From Dermanyssus gallinae (taxonomy: Eukaryota; Arthropoda; Arachnida; Mesostigmata; Dermanyssidae): 64,000 nucleotides of DNA. Shown here in pieces: positions 11,263 through 24,757 of the stretch. The stretch is from the NCBI GenBank assembly GCA_003439945.1, contig QVRM01006023.1, positions 1 to 64,000 on the forward strand, written 5' to 3'. Position numbers and translations under genes: made by a program. Position 1 is the stretch's first letter. Each line of letters begins with the position of its first letter. The notes below the pieces were generated by a model, which was not told where the DNA came from, searched no databases, and worked only from the letters and a program-made list of their open reading frames with translations.

Positions 11263-13408
11263 TTAAAAATAACGTAAAATGCATGCTAACAGGCCAAATT
11301 TTATATAGAGTGAGCATAAGGTAAGATACAGCGAGATTGATCTTATACGTCGATTCTCCCAGCAGATTTCGTACGGGGCCCTATTGTTTGTCTATAATGT
11401 GCATGATCCAATCAATCATCGTTTTGTGAGAAAAATATGTCTGTTCGAATATACATCGGAAATATTTAGATGTGAAAGATTTTATTTATCGGTAAACAAT
11501 TTTAACCAGTAGTTTAACAGGAAACCTTTATACTTACGTCACGGCGTCGCAGCAAATACCTCTCTGCTTGACTCTTAGCCTTAGACCACGCTTCCGGTAA
11601 AGTGGACTCTTGAACCCCGTCATGATCTCTTCTCTGAATGCTGCGGTCGGCTGCAGAAAAAAAACCGTTGAGATTCGGTCACGTGGTGGCGATACTGGAT
11701 TGTACCGACGTTACCCACAGGCACAGCATAGCGAGAATCCGTCGAAATCTTTCTTCAGCCTGTTCAATTTCTGTCGAAAATGCAAAAACCTACAGCCGCT
11801 TTTGACTCAGAGCACGAAAAACTCATCTCGCGTTTATCGGTTTTGCATATCCAGCAACACGTAACGCACCTCCTGATCATTTTTGGTCGTTGAAGCATGA
11901 GCGATGCTGTTCGCTTCTGGGTTCGTAGCCCGCGAGCATTTTTGCTTCTGCGCCATTTCGCTTTGAGAAACGGTTTTGAAACGCCTGGATGAATGTTCGC
12001 ATTTCGTAGTCGTACAGCGTCTCATAAACCTGCGGAACTAGTCAGTAGAAACGATACTCCCGCCTGTTCCGAGGCGGGGCCTTCACAGACAGAGTACTGC
12101 AGGCCGGCCCCCAAGTCGTCGCTCATTGATGCTCAGATTCTGAAATAGCAAGTGCGCCTTATCGAAGTATCCTGGTTTGATATTCCGAGGTCTATGTCTC
12201 GCTGGCGAGTCGCTCGCTTGGTCAGCGTCGTACACATCATCCTGTCCATCATCGTGTCATTGAATATGTACTTCTCGTAGAATCATGCGTTCGTTTAGTG
12301 TTTCGACAGGTTAGCGTTATCGACTTAATCTACACGTATGAAAGAGCGATCGAGGCAAGGAAAAAGGAGAAAAAAGTTTGCGCACGCATAGCGCACATCA
12401 GCAACAGAAAATATCTCGCCCTCCAACAAGGCGTCGAACCTCGGCAACTGCCCGGTATTTGATAAGGGAATAATTTACAATGCGGGTTTTTAGTATGACA
12501 AGCATGTACGTTAAATTTGTCAAACTATAACGTCACGTGTAACTAACTATGTGTTGTTACTCCTGTAACTGCAATACTTACATTGTCTCGTCTCTGTTCA
12601 CGTAAAGTATGCGTAGTAGGTAGAGTGCTCACTTGCGCCTTCGCGAGGCGAGCAACAGTCTGTAGTGACCAAAACCTAGGCGTTTAATCGGTATATTTTT
12701 AGCAGCGGCAAGCAGATACGTGCAGAGATCATACATGAGTCCGGCGAACGTCTCGAGTGGAGCGCTCTAGTGTAGGCCTACGATGTTAGTAGAGGATTTG
12801 CAGATAATAGTCCAAGGGATCAACGCAGAATGAGCGGAATACGTACGTCTAAGTTTTGCTAATGTGCGACCTCTCCTCTGCGGCTTTCTTCATCATCGTC
12901 ATTATGATATCATAAAAAAGCGTTGTAGTATTTGCAGACAGTGGGCACCAGGGCATACAATAGCTCTAATAGTAACAGTAGCTATTTGTATGATTAGTTC
13001 TAGTTAAGTTTAAGATCATTATTTTTTCCGAGGATAGTAACTCCAAATGTAGTGTCATTTCGTTGTTTGTAGTAGCCATATAGCTGTTGTGAGTTAATCA
13101 CGTTAAGATCACGCAACAGCAACAATTATTAACTAGCTAATTGCTACTAGCCGCAGTACGCTGTACGGAAGAAGAAAAACGTATTATTGCTATGTAGTCA
13201 GCAACTCTACACCGTACGAGGAGCAGCATCAGAAGACTTATGTATTTATCAATTTGGTATGTGCACGCATTTCCTGTCTGCATGGCCGATCTAACTATTG
13301 ACAAACAATGTTAGCGAAATTCGGCAGATTTACTCTTAGCTTAAGCATACACACGGAGATCACAAGTGAACGAGAACAAAAAACAACACGCACTAAGTGC
13401 AAACTCTC
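11257..13408. other. Unassigned DNA
   Basis: Short open frames near 11610-11864 and 11834-12025 show no domain. A good polymerase III B-box-like word lies at about 12434-12446 on the minus strand, but no A-box accompanies it. Nothing else seen. Confidence 0.45.
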
Positions 13409-13430
13409 GCTCTCTCTCTCTCTCTCTCTA
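13409..13430. repeat. (CT)n microsatellite
   Basis: Short run of CT dinucleotides; a second, interrupted CT-rich stretch follows at about 13600-13645. Confidence 0.85.
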
Positions 13431-13849
13431 CTCGAACTCTACGGACAATCTCCAATGATTCGTAAAGAACGCACAATCAATGTTTGCTTCTATGCAACAT
13501 ATTCGTTAAGGTAGAACTACTGATAAGGCCGTCGTACTATCTTGACGAACGTTTGTACAAGCCATACGTGCACAGTGTTTGTATTATCGAACGATTGCAT
13601 AGCTCTCTCTCTCTCCCTATCTCTCTCTCCATTCCGCCCTCTCTGAAGGCAGCTACGAGACACAGACTGCAGATGACAGACAAATGGACACGTTTGCTAC
13701 GAGCCTTCTTTAAGCAACCGACCGAGGATCTATCTACAGGATCTAGTAATGCTTAACAATCATTATGCATAGTCGTATCACTACTACAAGCCAGCTTATC
13801 GCATAGCATTCTTGTTTTGTGTCTACTCAGCCGAGCGCCACACAAACAA

Positions 13850-14165
13850 GAGTAACAACCACAGTAGCAGAGGCAGCAACAACAATGAAAACAACAATAA
13901 CAACAGCAACAAAAACAGCAGCATCAGCAGCAACTCGAAGCTGTTGTCCATCCGCTCATGAACAGCTACCCCCTTTTTTTTTAAAATAGCAGGATCCTCA
14001 AAGCGAGACGTTATTTCGGTCGTGCACAAGAGCTGCATACTCACTTACGGCAAAGAGCACGGTTAATCCCGTGGCAATGGCGGTGGCTGACCCATAGTTT
14101 TGAGGGTCGACACATCGTATATCAAGTTCTACAGCAGCAGCAGCAACAACAACAGCAACACCAGC
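13850..14165. repeat. CAA/CAG triplet-rich patches
   Basis: Imperfect AAC/CAG triplets at 13852-13935 and CAGCAGCAGCAACAAC-type runs at about 14131-14162. No start, splice context or conserved flank supports a Gln-rich exon. Confidence 0.7.
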
Positions 14166-14289
14166 GTCTGCATGTAATTACGCGTAACAATCCGCGCAAA
14201 GGCCAGTCCTTGCTGGTTTGAAACGGACTCAGACAATCAGCGCTGCAGCCGTTACTCATACCCTCTTCCCCCCCCACTCATCGGCGTCA

Positions 14290-14890
14290 CCCGGCGTTAC
14301 CCGGCGTCACCATCGTCTTCGTCGTTATCGTCGTCGTTGTCTTTGACCCCGTCGATTCGGTCACATATCGACCGACCACATGCGAGACTTTCTTGGCGAA
14401 ACGCCCAGCGCCCCCCCCCCCCCCGGGGCGACCCCCGGCTTGTCGCACTACTACTTGCTGACCGGCTCGTCGCGCTGCTGACAGGAGGCGTCTCGGCGTC
14501 CGGCCACTTGCCACCACTCTACGACGAGCGAACAAACTCGGACTCGGATGTTATATCGACAAACTACTCGAGCCCCTCTCTCAGAGAGAGCATCATCGTG
14601 ATGATGCGCACCGTCACCGTCGCCGTCTTCGTCTTTGTTTCTTGCCCTTGCAGTGATAAAACTTCGCCGATGCTCGGACGCTCTCGTCGTCGTCCTCATC
14701 GTAGTTGTTGTTGTTGTTGCCGTCCTCGTCGTCGCTGTTGTTGACGTTGAAGTCCTCGTCGGCGTTGTCGTCGTCGGTGTTGTTGTTGTTGTCGTTGGTG
14801 GTGGTGGTGTTGTTGATGTTGTTGTTGTTGTTTTTTGTTGACGTTGTTGTTGTTGTTTTTGTTAACGTTGTTGTTGTTGCCGCCGCCCCC
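14290..14890. repeat. Dense GTT/GTC/GTG triplet region with a C14 run
   Basis: Fourteen C residues at 14411-14424 are followed by an extended, imperfect GTT/GTC/GTG array, strongest at 14685-14885. It keeps several frames open at once: Val runs on plus, Asn, Thr or Gln runs on minus. That is the signature of the repeat rather than of one protein. A minus-strand Asn/Gln-rich exon (about 14614-14970) cannot be excluded from sequence alone. Confidence 0.75.
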
Positions 14891-15154
14891 ACCACCACTA
14901 ACGCCAGCATGGGCAACGGCGGCATGGATGGCTTGAGCGGACCCGTAAGGTCTCACGCTTGTCGGATGCACTCGAAGAGCTCGCGTTGGAACTCGCCGCC
15001 GCTGCCGCGGTACACCGCCATCGTCGCCATCGTAGTGGTGTAGAGTACAGGCTGGGGGCGCGCGGGATGAGTCTGTCAGGGAAGAGTGAACGTCGGTTAG
15101 AAAGAAGGTGGCCAGCCAGTCGGGCCCAGGCCGAGCCCGAGACAGCTAGCAAGC

Positions 15155-15236
15155 AAGCAAGCAAGCGAGCAAGAGAGAGAGAGAGAGCGGGCAAACTCGA
15201 TAACTACTATTGATTGCTCATCTCTCTCTCTCTCTT
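15155..15236. repeat. CAAG, GA and TC simple repeats
   Basis: AGCA-type units at about 15145-15170, (GA)n at 15173-15187 and (TC)n at about 15220-15234, all short. Confidence 0.75.
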
Positions 15237-18200
15237 CGTCGCGCTCTCGGTCATAGGCTTGTTTCAGTCGAGCGTTGTTCGTGCCGAAAGTGCCAAGTAC
15301 AACGAATTTTTGACGATATATAATGGCAGGGCGTGCTGTGTTATTGGAAAGAGCTTGCCTCGTATCCAGAAAGTTTTGCCTAAGTTATGCCAAGACGTAC
15401 TCATCACTTGCCTGTCCCTTACGTTTCCCCTTTTTCTCTTCCTCCTCGACTGAAACACTCCCATGCCCACTCCTTCTCGACCGAAGCAGCACTACGATGA
15501 CGCGGCGCACACGGCAACGTTATCATTGAGGGGAAATGAACGAGCGGCGGAAAATCGGACAGAGGGAACCGCCAGGGGGTGAAGTGAAGGAACAGAAGGA
15601 GAAGAAAGCAAAGGCAAGGGGAGGAATTGTTGGCGGGATCTTGGTGGTCTTGCGCTGCAAAAGCAGCAGTCGGACAGCAAGCCGGCCGGAGAAGCCTCCT
15701 GCATGTGTTCGGCCCGACAGCAGAACCAGCCCCGTTTCGAAACGAACTTTTGTTCGGGAACTCGAAGCTTCACGTCACTGAAGTTTATTGCGGCTGCCTG
15801 GTACCTGTACGTGCGTGTGCAAACGGTCCGTGTGCGAACAGACGGCACGGAAGGCCTGAAAACCTGAATCCGATCCGGCGTACAATTGTACTGGCCGAGA
15901 CAGATGCAAAACATCTGTTTGACACGACCGCACAACGGATCTCTACACAGATAACGTTCATCTGTCAGTCAAATCGGCGGGCCGATGCTGTCGTGGTGGT
16001 GGTAGTAGCAGTAGCAGGAACAGCAGCAGCAGCAAAACAGCCAGTTAGGCACCGTAACTTTGCCATGCTCCTCTTAGACTTTGAGACTTGAGGCAGATGC
16101 AGGCAGCAAGCGACTGCGGAACTGCGTTAGGAACCACGAGTCGTGGGAGTCGCTGTTTTGTTAATGCATGGCCGGCATTATCTTAGAAACAAAACGACGC
16201 CATTGTTCTGTACGCGGTGGCCGTACGCTAGGAAGAGATACAGAAGCCTAACGTCACTATTCTCATACTGCAAAATCTGTACTAGCAATTTAGCAATGTT
16301 ATTACACTATTGAATATTTGCAGCTGGCTCAATCGTTTGATCCTAACCCCCCATCCTTACACGTCAGCACTAAACGTACAACGCCTTTTGCACTTTGCTC
16401 AGCCATATTGAAACATACACGCTGCTATGCTAAAAGTTATATGTTCCATAAACGCTTTTAAGTTCCATTTTTCTAATTTTGTTTACTTAGTAAGAAAATG
16501 TTTATGGCCATAAGTTGCTTTAAAAGTTGCGGGTAAACATGTCTGGACTGTAAGCCCCAAACGTAGTGTCCCTTAGATCACACGACAGAGCAACAAAACC
16601 TAGTAAGACACAACATATAGCTGATGTCGTCCGTCTGATGCTCAAATGTCTTAATGGAGCAGTTCACTTTTTCTTTCGGCAGAGAAATCCACCGTTTGAT
16701 GATCTAATAAAAACTCAAGTCAATATGTCGCTCTTCGGCAAGGATTCCTTGACGTACATTCGAAAGTGACGCGATTTCAGGAGCGTACAGGTCTCAAGTG
16801 TAGGCGCGGCTAATTTCATATTTCGATATTACGTTACTTAGAATGTTCCCCCTTCCCAACGTTGTTGTTGCTTCTCATGTGTATTCTTTAGCGTAGTCGC
16901 ATAAGAGAATTCGCAAACATTGAAGTTCCAGGAGCACACGGACAATCTACTAATGTTGTTACAATAACCAGTACCACTACCCTCGAGAACAACACCACTG
17001 TGTGGTGACAACGAACTGACGGTGATAATAATGATAATAAAAACAACTCAGCACAGCAGAAACCGTTTACGTACGTAAAAAAATATGTCTTAGCTGTAGG
17101 CTTTTCTTCTTTGTTTGTTTTTATTTAAAATATTTTCGACAATAATCGATTTTTATGCGTACTCTCTCTGAGGAGTTCAGCATCTCGCTGTTTGCTTTTA
17201 ATTATCTATTCAAAAATTTCCTGTTTGGGTATGTAAATATGAGCATAGTATATGACACACATAGTAAAACCGGTTTATAAGTTTTCTCGCTGGAGAGAGC
17301 GATTTTACAGTTTAATGGGTTGCTTGTTAGACAGCAATTTCAGGTAAGGTCGTGCCAAATATGTGTTGTCTTAAAAATGTTTATAAAATCTTCGAAGCAT
17401 GCGCAGGCCACGCATCAACATAAGTACACATTTTAATCTATATACTTATACGCACGTATACGGGCATACATATAGGTTTGCCTTACACTTATGAATCTGT
17501 TGTACCCCCCCCCCTTTTCACACGTTAAATGGCCAATGCGTATATACTCGTACATCGATTTTGTACTGAGGAGGTTATTGTTGCAGCGGCTGCGGTTTAA
17601 CAAACCTGCTATCTGTCTAGAAGGGTAGCATGCGTCTGCGCAAATAAATGATGCGATTATTGAGCTCTGTATAATGTAGTAAAGAGGCTTCTATATATGC
17701 TTATAACATGCGTTTTAGCGCTATAAAAACCGACACCCTTTATATGGATTACGCAATATATCGTAATGTGTTTACTAAAAGGATCAAGCCGTTTTGATAG
17801 ACGAGGATACTAATAGTAAGGCAAGCTAAGCGGCTTAAATCTTGCGTCGTTTAGTTAGATTAATATTAAGGGCATAGTTTTTGGCCGTGCTAAGACGATT
17901 ATTATTCTCGTATTCGTAGTATTGATACTTAGTCGACGCGCCCCACATGCGGTTCAACGCTGGAACGCTACTTCATGTTTAAAATTCAAACTACTTTTGC
18001 CTTAAATCCAAAAATCGTATATATCAGGTCGAAATGTTTGTAGGATTTGTGACGTTCTGGGATCAACTTGCAATTCCCGGTGTCAGATTTACCAGTCATA
18101 TCACTTGCCGCGCTTGAATTTTAAGTATGTCCCAATGTAAACGGCTTAAAGCGTGTAGAAGCCAAAGTATTTTAGAGAACATGATATAAATATCCGCTTT

Positions 18201-18640
18201 TAACGATGATTTAGAGATTTTTAAAATTCTGGGATGTATCCACTTAGATAATTATAGTGCTACCTACTGCTTAATGAGTCAATAATTTATAATTAATATA
18301 TAGGACCCAATTATCACATTTAGTCAACTCACAATGAGGCGTAAAGAATTGTGTCCCAGTTGACGTAACGACAGACCATTACACATTAACCCTACGCCCA
18401 AACCTGGTGTCGACCACCTGCACAAAATGCCAAGCACCGCATGTCTCATCCTACCGCCTAAGCTGCGGATGCAGGATAAGCCATGATAATCTAACTTAGA
18501 AACCTTTCCGCCGCAGATGCACTCATGTTCGTCGACAAAATCGGGTTCTCAAGAGGAGATATTCTGATATGTGCTGAAGGTCGTTTCTTTAAATCTTCTA
18601 TTAGAGTACATCTTCGTTTGACTACCAAGGAATCTAGTAT
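15237..18640. other. Unassigned DNA
   Basis: Overlapping plus and minus frames at 15264-16091 show no domain. A run of ten C lies near 17505. The rest is AT-rich DNA with no repeat or coding similarity that I recognise. Confidence 0.45.
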
Positions 18641-19444
18641 TCGTGACGCCTTTTCCTAAGTGCTAGATATTGCAGCGACTATTGCGGAGTCTGCGACTGA
18701 GACAGCGTCTGAAAGTTCTGAACCTCCGTCAAGAAGCAGGACCTTGCTCCCAAATATTTCTCTACGAAGGCGGGCCGCCTTCGTAACCTCTTGTACTCAA
18801 CTTTGTGGTGTTCTCTGTCTCTCAGGTGCAGATCGCCGGGCGCGGGTGAGAAATCGCCGATGCACCTCGGCCTTTGTTGTCCGAGCTCGGCAGTCCACCA
18901 GGGTTTTAGTGTGCTGCGGCCTTCGGGCTAGGAGGTCTTGCACGCTATTTCTAGGAGCCTCTAGAGACCCGCCATTATAGGCCTGCCCTCTAGACCTATA
19001 AGGGCCACACAATGGAGGATTTGTCGTCATGGCAGTAGAGATTCCTCTTCATGTAGCACCTTTCAATTACCAATTTTACGGACCTTAGCCCGCCGCGTGG
19101 TAGTCAGGTCGATGCATGGAGTGGGCCTGGCTCTGTGGAAAGTTGGCACATCCGTATTAAGAATACTGAGGTTCTGGGCCGCCAGCCAGTTGGGGACAGC
19201 GAGCTCCATTCGTGTTGTTCCGGCAGAGCCCCATACGCTAGCAGCGGCGTTGAATTCATACTTTTTTTAACGCTCTGACAACCACATTTTAGACGCTCGT
19301 AATGGGCTAGGTTGCCTGTGGCACGATATCGTCTAAATGTACTTATCGTCATCGCGTTCTCGTACTGGAATTATATAGGCTTTCTCCAGCAGAGGTATGT
19401 AGCAGCAAGACAATGACAACCACGTCCAACAATTTCAACCAGCA

Positions 19445-19540
19445 CGGCCAGGGCTCGAACTAGCGATGTTTTGCTAACCGTGGTTGCCATGGCAACGCTC
19501 CGTTTCGAACGGTGCGTTAGCCGCCTAAGCCACCGCCACT
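19445..19540 (-). repeat. tRNA-like / SINE-like fragment
   Basis: On the minus strand a good polymerase III A-box (TGGCTTAGGCGG, near 19530) is followed by a good B-box (AGTTCGAGCCC, near 19455). The gap is about 20 nt longer than in a normal tRNA, and I cannot fold a clean cloverleaf. The flanks resemble 5' and 3' tRNA sequence. I infer a tRNA-derived SINE head or a tRNA pseudogene. Confidence 0.4.
19483..19496. promoter_or_regulatory. Perfect X-box (RFX-type) palindrome
   Basis: GTTGCCATGGCAAC is a perfect 14-bp palindrome identical to the consensus recognised by RFX-family factors, which drive ciliary genes in animals. It lies within the tRNA-like fragment and no gene is seen downstream, so function is uncertain. 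Confidence 0.4.
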
Positions 19541-19649
19541 ACTATAAATTTGTAACCGAAAGTGGGACCTCACTTTAGTAGAAAGGTGTCGTCAAGTGGA
19601 ACATTGGGGCTGCAGTCTGCAGGAATGAAAACGCCCAACGTTCAACAAA

Positions 19650-20060
19650 ACCGTAGCCGCTGCCGTGTCCGAAGATGCGAAGTTGGTTGCGACATTCCAG
19701 TACGATGCCCGTTGCTTTGTTGGTAGCCGCAACTAGGGCCGAAGGACGGTGGTCCGCTTACCAGACGTTGGGCTGGTTGTGCAGCAGTAGGTCGGCGTCC
19801 GACAGGCGGCAGGATTTAGGGCTGGCCTGGTGGCCGTGGGCGCGGGATGTAGCCCATTCGTTGGCGTCCGAAGGAGTCTCTGTGGAGGGCCTCCTTAATG
19901 TCCTGTGAGGTGGTGCCCTTCATAACATCTCTCATCAGAAACATTCTTAGGGATAAACGGTCTTTCCCGCTAATTTCAGAGCCTGAAAAAGAAGAGGCCC
20001 CTTCCTCTGCCACCACCAATCGCACGTTGCAGCTAGACAGTTGCCGGACGCGACTTACTC
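19650..20060 (-). mobile_element. Possible LINE ORF1 (gag-like) fragment
   Basis: The minus strand has a frame of about 70 codons containing LSLRMFLMRDVMKGTTSQDIKEAL, which recalls the gag-like domain of R1/Jockey-type ORF1 proteins. Further 3' on the same strand, near 19710-19740, CGYQQSNGHRTG keeps the first Cys and the Gly-His of a CCHC knuckle but lacks the other cysteines. This is suggestive only, and it could be coincidence. Confidence 0.25.
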
Positions 20061-23000
20061 TGACGGGATGGGCGTTTGGTTCACTCTGGAGCCCAGCTTT
20101 CTTATCATGTCAGCGTAAGTCTTGCTTTCTTTAGAGAAAAGGTTGTTATAGTGCTGGGAGTGCTCATCCTGCTACGTTTTGCCTCCCCCTCCCCCCTTCG
20201 CGCGGTGGAGGTGACAGCGAAATATAGACTCTGTGCCCGAGATCAGCACTCAAGGAGATTGTCGATTCCCTTTCGCACACTCTGGTTTGTCATGTGTTAG
20301 AGTCTTGATCCAAGGTACCATAAGCGCAAGGAAAACTCGGCCACCTGTTCTGCGTTTGGCCTCCCTGCCCTGAAACTAAACGTCCATGTTCTAAACGGTG
20401 GTTCTGTCTGAGGGGTCATCCCCTCGGGCCACTAGGATCCGAGGGCTCTCCTTTAGTGATGGACAGGGCGATAACCCCGAAGTGCGACACTTTTGTATAG
20501 GTAGTTACTGGTCATTCTAGAGGGAGAAAGCGCTTGAGGTTGGCAGCTTTCAATCATGACGCCGGTCCATATTTAACCGGTCTTGTTTAGGCCGGTACCA
20601 GCCAGGGGCGCTACTACTCTGTTATCCACAACCTGGGGAGAGGAGCACTTTGGGAGGCACCGTGCCACTGTGTAGTAGTCATTGGTAGGTGCTATGAACA
20701 GTCGCGTTAGTTTACAATCTGTTATGGCCGTCGAGCGGAATTAGTCAGCCCGTTACAGACTTCAGGTTTCTGCACTCTTTGACAAAGATTCACGGAACAC
20801 GACCGCACCGGACGAGTGACACTTATTTGTACTAACGCCGTCAGGAAGAAGGCCTGTTACCAGTCGGACCAAGCAGTCGGATTGATAATCCCGACAAAAA
20901 AGATTCGACTATGAAGGCATGGCGTTGATCATTATATATATTCAACCATAAAATAGTCTTATATTTATTGCTGTTTGCAACGAGTAAGCCATTTTCATAC
21001 AGTTTTGCATACATAACTGGATAGTAAGAGTCTTCTCAGTTCAGTGTTTATCTTATTTTATGAAAAGGCTTTATATATCATTGTGAACTATGTTTACAAC
21101 TTATCAAAATTTAGTACGGACTATCTGCGTATGCACTTGATTTAAATCACTCTTCTTTGTATCATGCATCTACTTGTTTTTTTTCAATTATTCACGGTCG
21201 GAACATGACATTTGAGTCCCTGTGAACGTGTACACCATTACGGGGGGTCCCGTGTAGGGACCAGCCTTTTCTGGAGGGTTCCCCGAACCGAGGCCGCATT
21301 GCCCCGTTGCACATCCAGCGATAGGCGCATACTGAAGAAATCACCCGCTTGTTTATCTCCGCTGGATAGCATCAGCCTCTTCCCGACCTTCTGTAGCAAA
21401 CTGCGACTGGAGCATCTACTCTACGTACAATATTATGGCTTAGTAGCATTCTTGTTCTTAAGGAATAATTAAAGCCATACACGCACTTAATTTGAAACGA
21501 CTTCAACTATTTTAAACGTTGACGTTACGTTAAGCAACGTTGAGAACTGCAGTAGGAAATTTTACAAGTGCAGTATTGGAAGCAGTTCGGTAAGTACGAA
21601 GTCCAAACTTTGCACCGTATGTATAATGAAACTAAAACATATATAAACGTGTCTGATGCGGTTTATAGCCAGAACGTAGGTGATATAAACTATCCTGCTG
21701 GCTGTCTTATGTATACCACTAGCCTAACGAACAAAAAATATTAGAGTAGAGGGCCCATATGTTTAAAATAAGATTACGGACGAAGTCTAGGATAGATTGG
21801 GTCGCTAGCGCTCTCCCGACAAATGTCTACAACTCGTGGTCATGATCCCCTTGCATTGATGACAAATTAATTCCGCTTAGATCCAATATGTTTGAATACA
21901 CGCTTTGCAGTAATAAGGCTTTCTTGATTCTGCTATTGTTTGTAGATCAGTATTGGCGTGTGAGTTCAATAGCGGAACGCTGTAAACCGCCAATTTAGAT
22001 GACGATACTTGTATGCACGTAATTTAGCTAACGCATAAAATACAGAGATAGTTTCGATATCTTTCAAGTAGTATCTATTATTCTCAGTTGCGTAACGTTT
22101 GATACAAAGAGCGGCCACTACGATTTGTGGAGTAATATGACAAGTATTGTTTGTAGTTTTGTGAATAAGTTCTACTGTTAGTTTGCGGTACTAGTTAGAG
22201 ACTTCTTTGTCGAACTAGTTCCCTCTGTTGAAGTGGCCCCTGTTTGTTAGAACGACCTTCGCTATAAAATTCACAATAACCGTTAATAGAAAAGTGCCGG
22301 TGCTGAAATGGCTAGTTTAGTGCCGGCAGGGAAGGCAATGTGACGCTTTGTCGTCCGTCGCATTTGTTAGCTCAGGTTCAGCAAATAACGCACGTGTGAT
22401 GACTGATCAAGAACAGAAACAATTTCCCAGGGTTACCCACGTCTTGCAATATTTAATTTTATGTCTTGCCTTGGGTTGCCGACAGAACGAAGTAGAGGAA
22501 GCGAACGGCAAACCTGGCACTCAGAGTCTCCGGCTTGACCTTGGCGTGACACGTGCCCGTTCAAAGCAATATTTATTAACATGTGTGTAGGTTTTATGTG
22601 AATGTGCGACTGTCAGCAATATGGTTTGCCATCTATTCCCAAGGAGCATGAGATAGAATCTCAAATTGTAGAGCTGTAGTCAATAGATTGATTTAAAAAT
22701 ATATGTACATGCGTACATAAATTCCTAGTTAGCTATTCGATAATTCACAGCTGCACGGCAGGTCGTAAAATGCTACACACGCAGATACTGCTCAATAAAA
22801 TATAGAAATGTGAAGAGACATGTATAAAAACGGCTATCGTTTGGGGATTTCGACGTCGAGTAGCACGTGATCGCAATGGGGCGTGGAGCTGTTTTGGCTA
22901 CATGCTCGGCTTAAGTTAAATGTAGACTAGTTGCCATAGCCGGTGATAGTAATGGCGGTTGTCGTTATCGTTGGCACCGTCGTCGGCTATCTATCAGGTG

Positions 23001-24757
23001 TTGGCGGAGATCATAGCGGCCTAGTGCCCATAGGCCGGGAGTTCCTCGACCCGGGCTGGCTGCAAAAGTGGAAGCTGTGCTATGATGATAGGGGCTCGTG
23101 TGAGTGACTTCAGCTTAAACGGAGCTGAACGGCCGTTTTCGGCTCCGTTCCGCAACTGTGCTAAACACTTTCTGCGAACGTGATCGGTATTTCCGCGAAT
23201 TCCAGAGGAGCCCGCTAGTGGTTCCAGCGGCTAGGTGGTCGTCGTCGTCTTCGTCAAGCCAACTAGCGCCACCTGGCGAGTGCTGCACAAGACAGGCGAC
23301 ACGAAGCCTGGCAGTTGCCACTTCTATTGAACCTCACTAACCCCCTACCCTTACCGTCAACCCTCCCTTCCCCTTGTTCCCCGTCCGTTACCTCCCTCCC
23401 TCCCTTCTACGCTCTTCCCGAAAGTTTCCCCTTCCGACAGCAATGCTACAGTGTGGCGGCTTTGAGAAGCGCCAGTAGTAGCAGCGGCCGCTGCTGCAGA
23501 AGCAGCAGCAGTAGCGGCGGCGGGCATGGGGCGTCGCACCCTGACCCCTATCTATTCTGAGCCCCCAGGCGACTATACACCCCTTCCCCCATGGCTACTT
23601 CCTTTCCCCGTGGCTGCACCCTTCTCCCCAGAGCTCCCCTCCCCGATCCCCGCCGGTTGCTGGGGTGGCTCCTAGCTTGCGACATCGCTGTGTTAGGCTG
23701 TAACCGGCTAGAGGCGATGTCGAAACCATTTGCCGACCGACCGACCAACCAACCAACACGGGGACGGGAATATAGAGGGAACGCGGCAGATCATGAGCGA
23801 ATGCACGACGCAGCTGCCTGCTTAAGGATTTGCACTGCTAGAAAACTCTTCGGAATACTCGGCGGATACTTCGTTGCTTCTTGGTGCTTAGTGCGTGGTG
23901 CTCGACAACCACCCCTCAGCACGTGGCAATTGTCGCCGTTATTCCCATGGTTGTTGTCGTTGTTGTCACGTTTGTCGTTGTCCTGCCGTGTCCCCTTTTA
24001 CCGCGTCCCTACTGTTACTACTTCTGCAGCACTGCGGGTCACTGTTGGTGTTGTCAACATCTCATTATTCTGACGTTCTCTCTCAGTTCCTCTCTCAAAA
24101 GCTAAGCCGTTTCCATGCCCTGGATCAAATCTTACTCGGGTAAAATTATTTCTTCAAACTTGATTAGTAAATTGGGTTGAACATTGCCCTGACTGATTGT
24201 ATTTATCTGCTGGAACCTAGTTGATTAAATCATACACCTCATAGCTGATAAATACCTTTTAGTATATGACAAAATGCATTGTCTAGGCTAAGCAAGTAGC
24301 TTACGCAACCTTCTACGGAGGGTATTTCAATCGATTGGCAATCGATTGAACAATAGTTTCCTGTTCCTTTGTAGAGCTTTCTTACACCTCTCAGTATCGA
24401 ATGCAGATTCCTCTATGAATTTATAGGTACCCAAGATTATGCTCATTTCTTCACTGAAGTCGCGATCTACCCTATTTGCATTAATTAGAACTTTATCTAA
24501 AATAAAATACTCAATACATTTTCTGTCACCATATTGTAGACTATCCTCCGACCCCTACGGGCTTGCAATCGCCGCAAAACACATTTTTAACGCACTGAGG
24601 GCTGGACGTTGAGACATCTAGGATTTCCCTAACAGTCCTTGTGGCAGCATGGCTGCTGATATGGCTCAGCGGTATGGTTTGTCATCTGTATTCAATGAGC
24701 ATTGCTCCAATAAAAAATAGTTATTATTTTTTAAATAAAAATAAATCTTCGATTAAC
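20061..24757. other. Unassigned DNA
   Basis: No domain recognised in any short frame. A CAG/GCC triplet patch lies at about 23465-23525 and a GTT/GTC patch near 23945-23985. A phrase of about 25 bp (ATGGTTTGYCATCT and flank) occurs at about 22620 and again at about 24676, suggesting an unidentified dispersed repeat. Confidence 0.4.

Noticed and set aside
12430..12460. Polymerase III B-box (GAGGTTCGACGCC on the minus strand)
   Set aside because: No A-box at suitable distance and no cloverleaf; a single word is not enough for a tRNA.
12605..12665. tRNA-like phrase GTAGTAGGTAGAGTGCTCAC
   Set aside because: A-box consensus is not met and no B-box follows.
18396..18530. Cys-rich frame with CTKCQAPHVSSYRLSCGC
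   Set aside because: It hints at a RING or LINE zinc finger, but the remaining ligands are missing and a stop follows shortly.
18660..19030. Opposed frames of 106 and 77 codons in a GC-richer patch
   Set aside because: No family recognised, and both are of the length expected by chance in GC-rich DNA.
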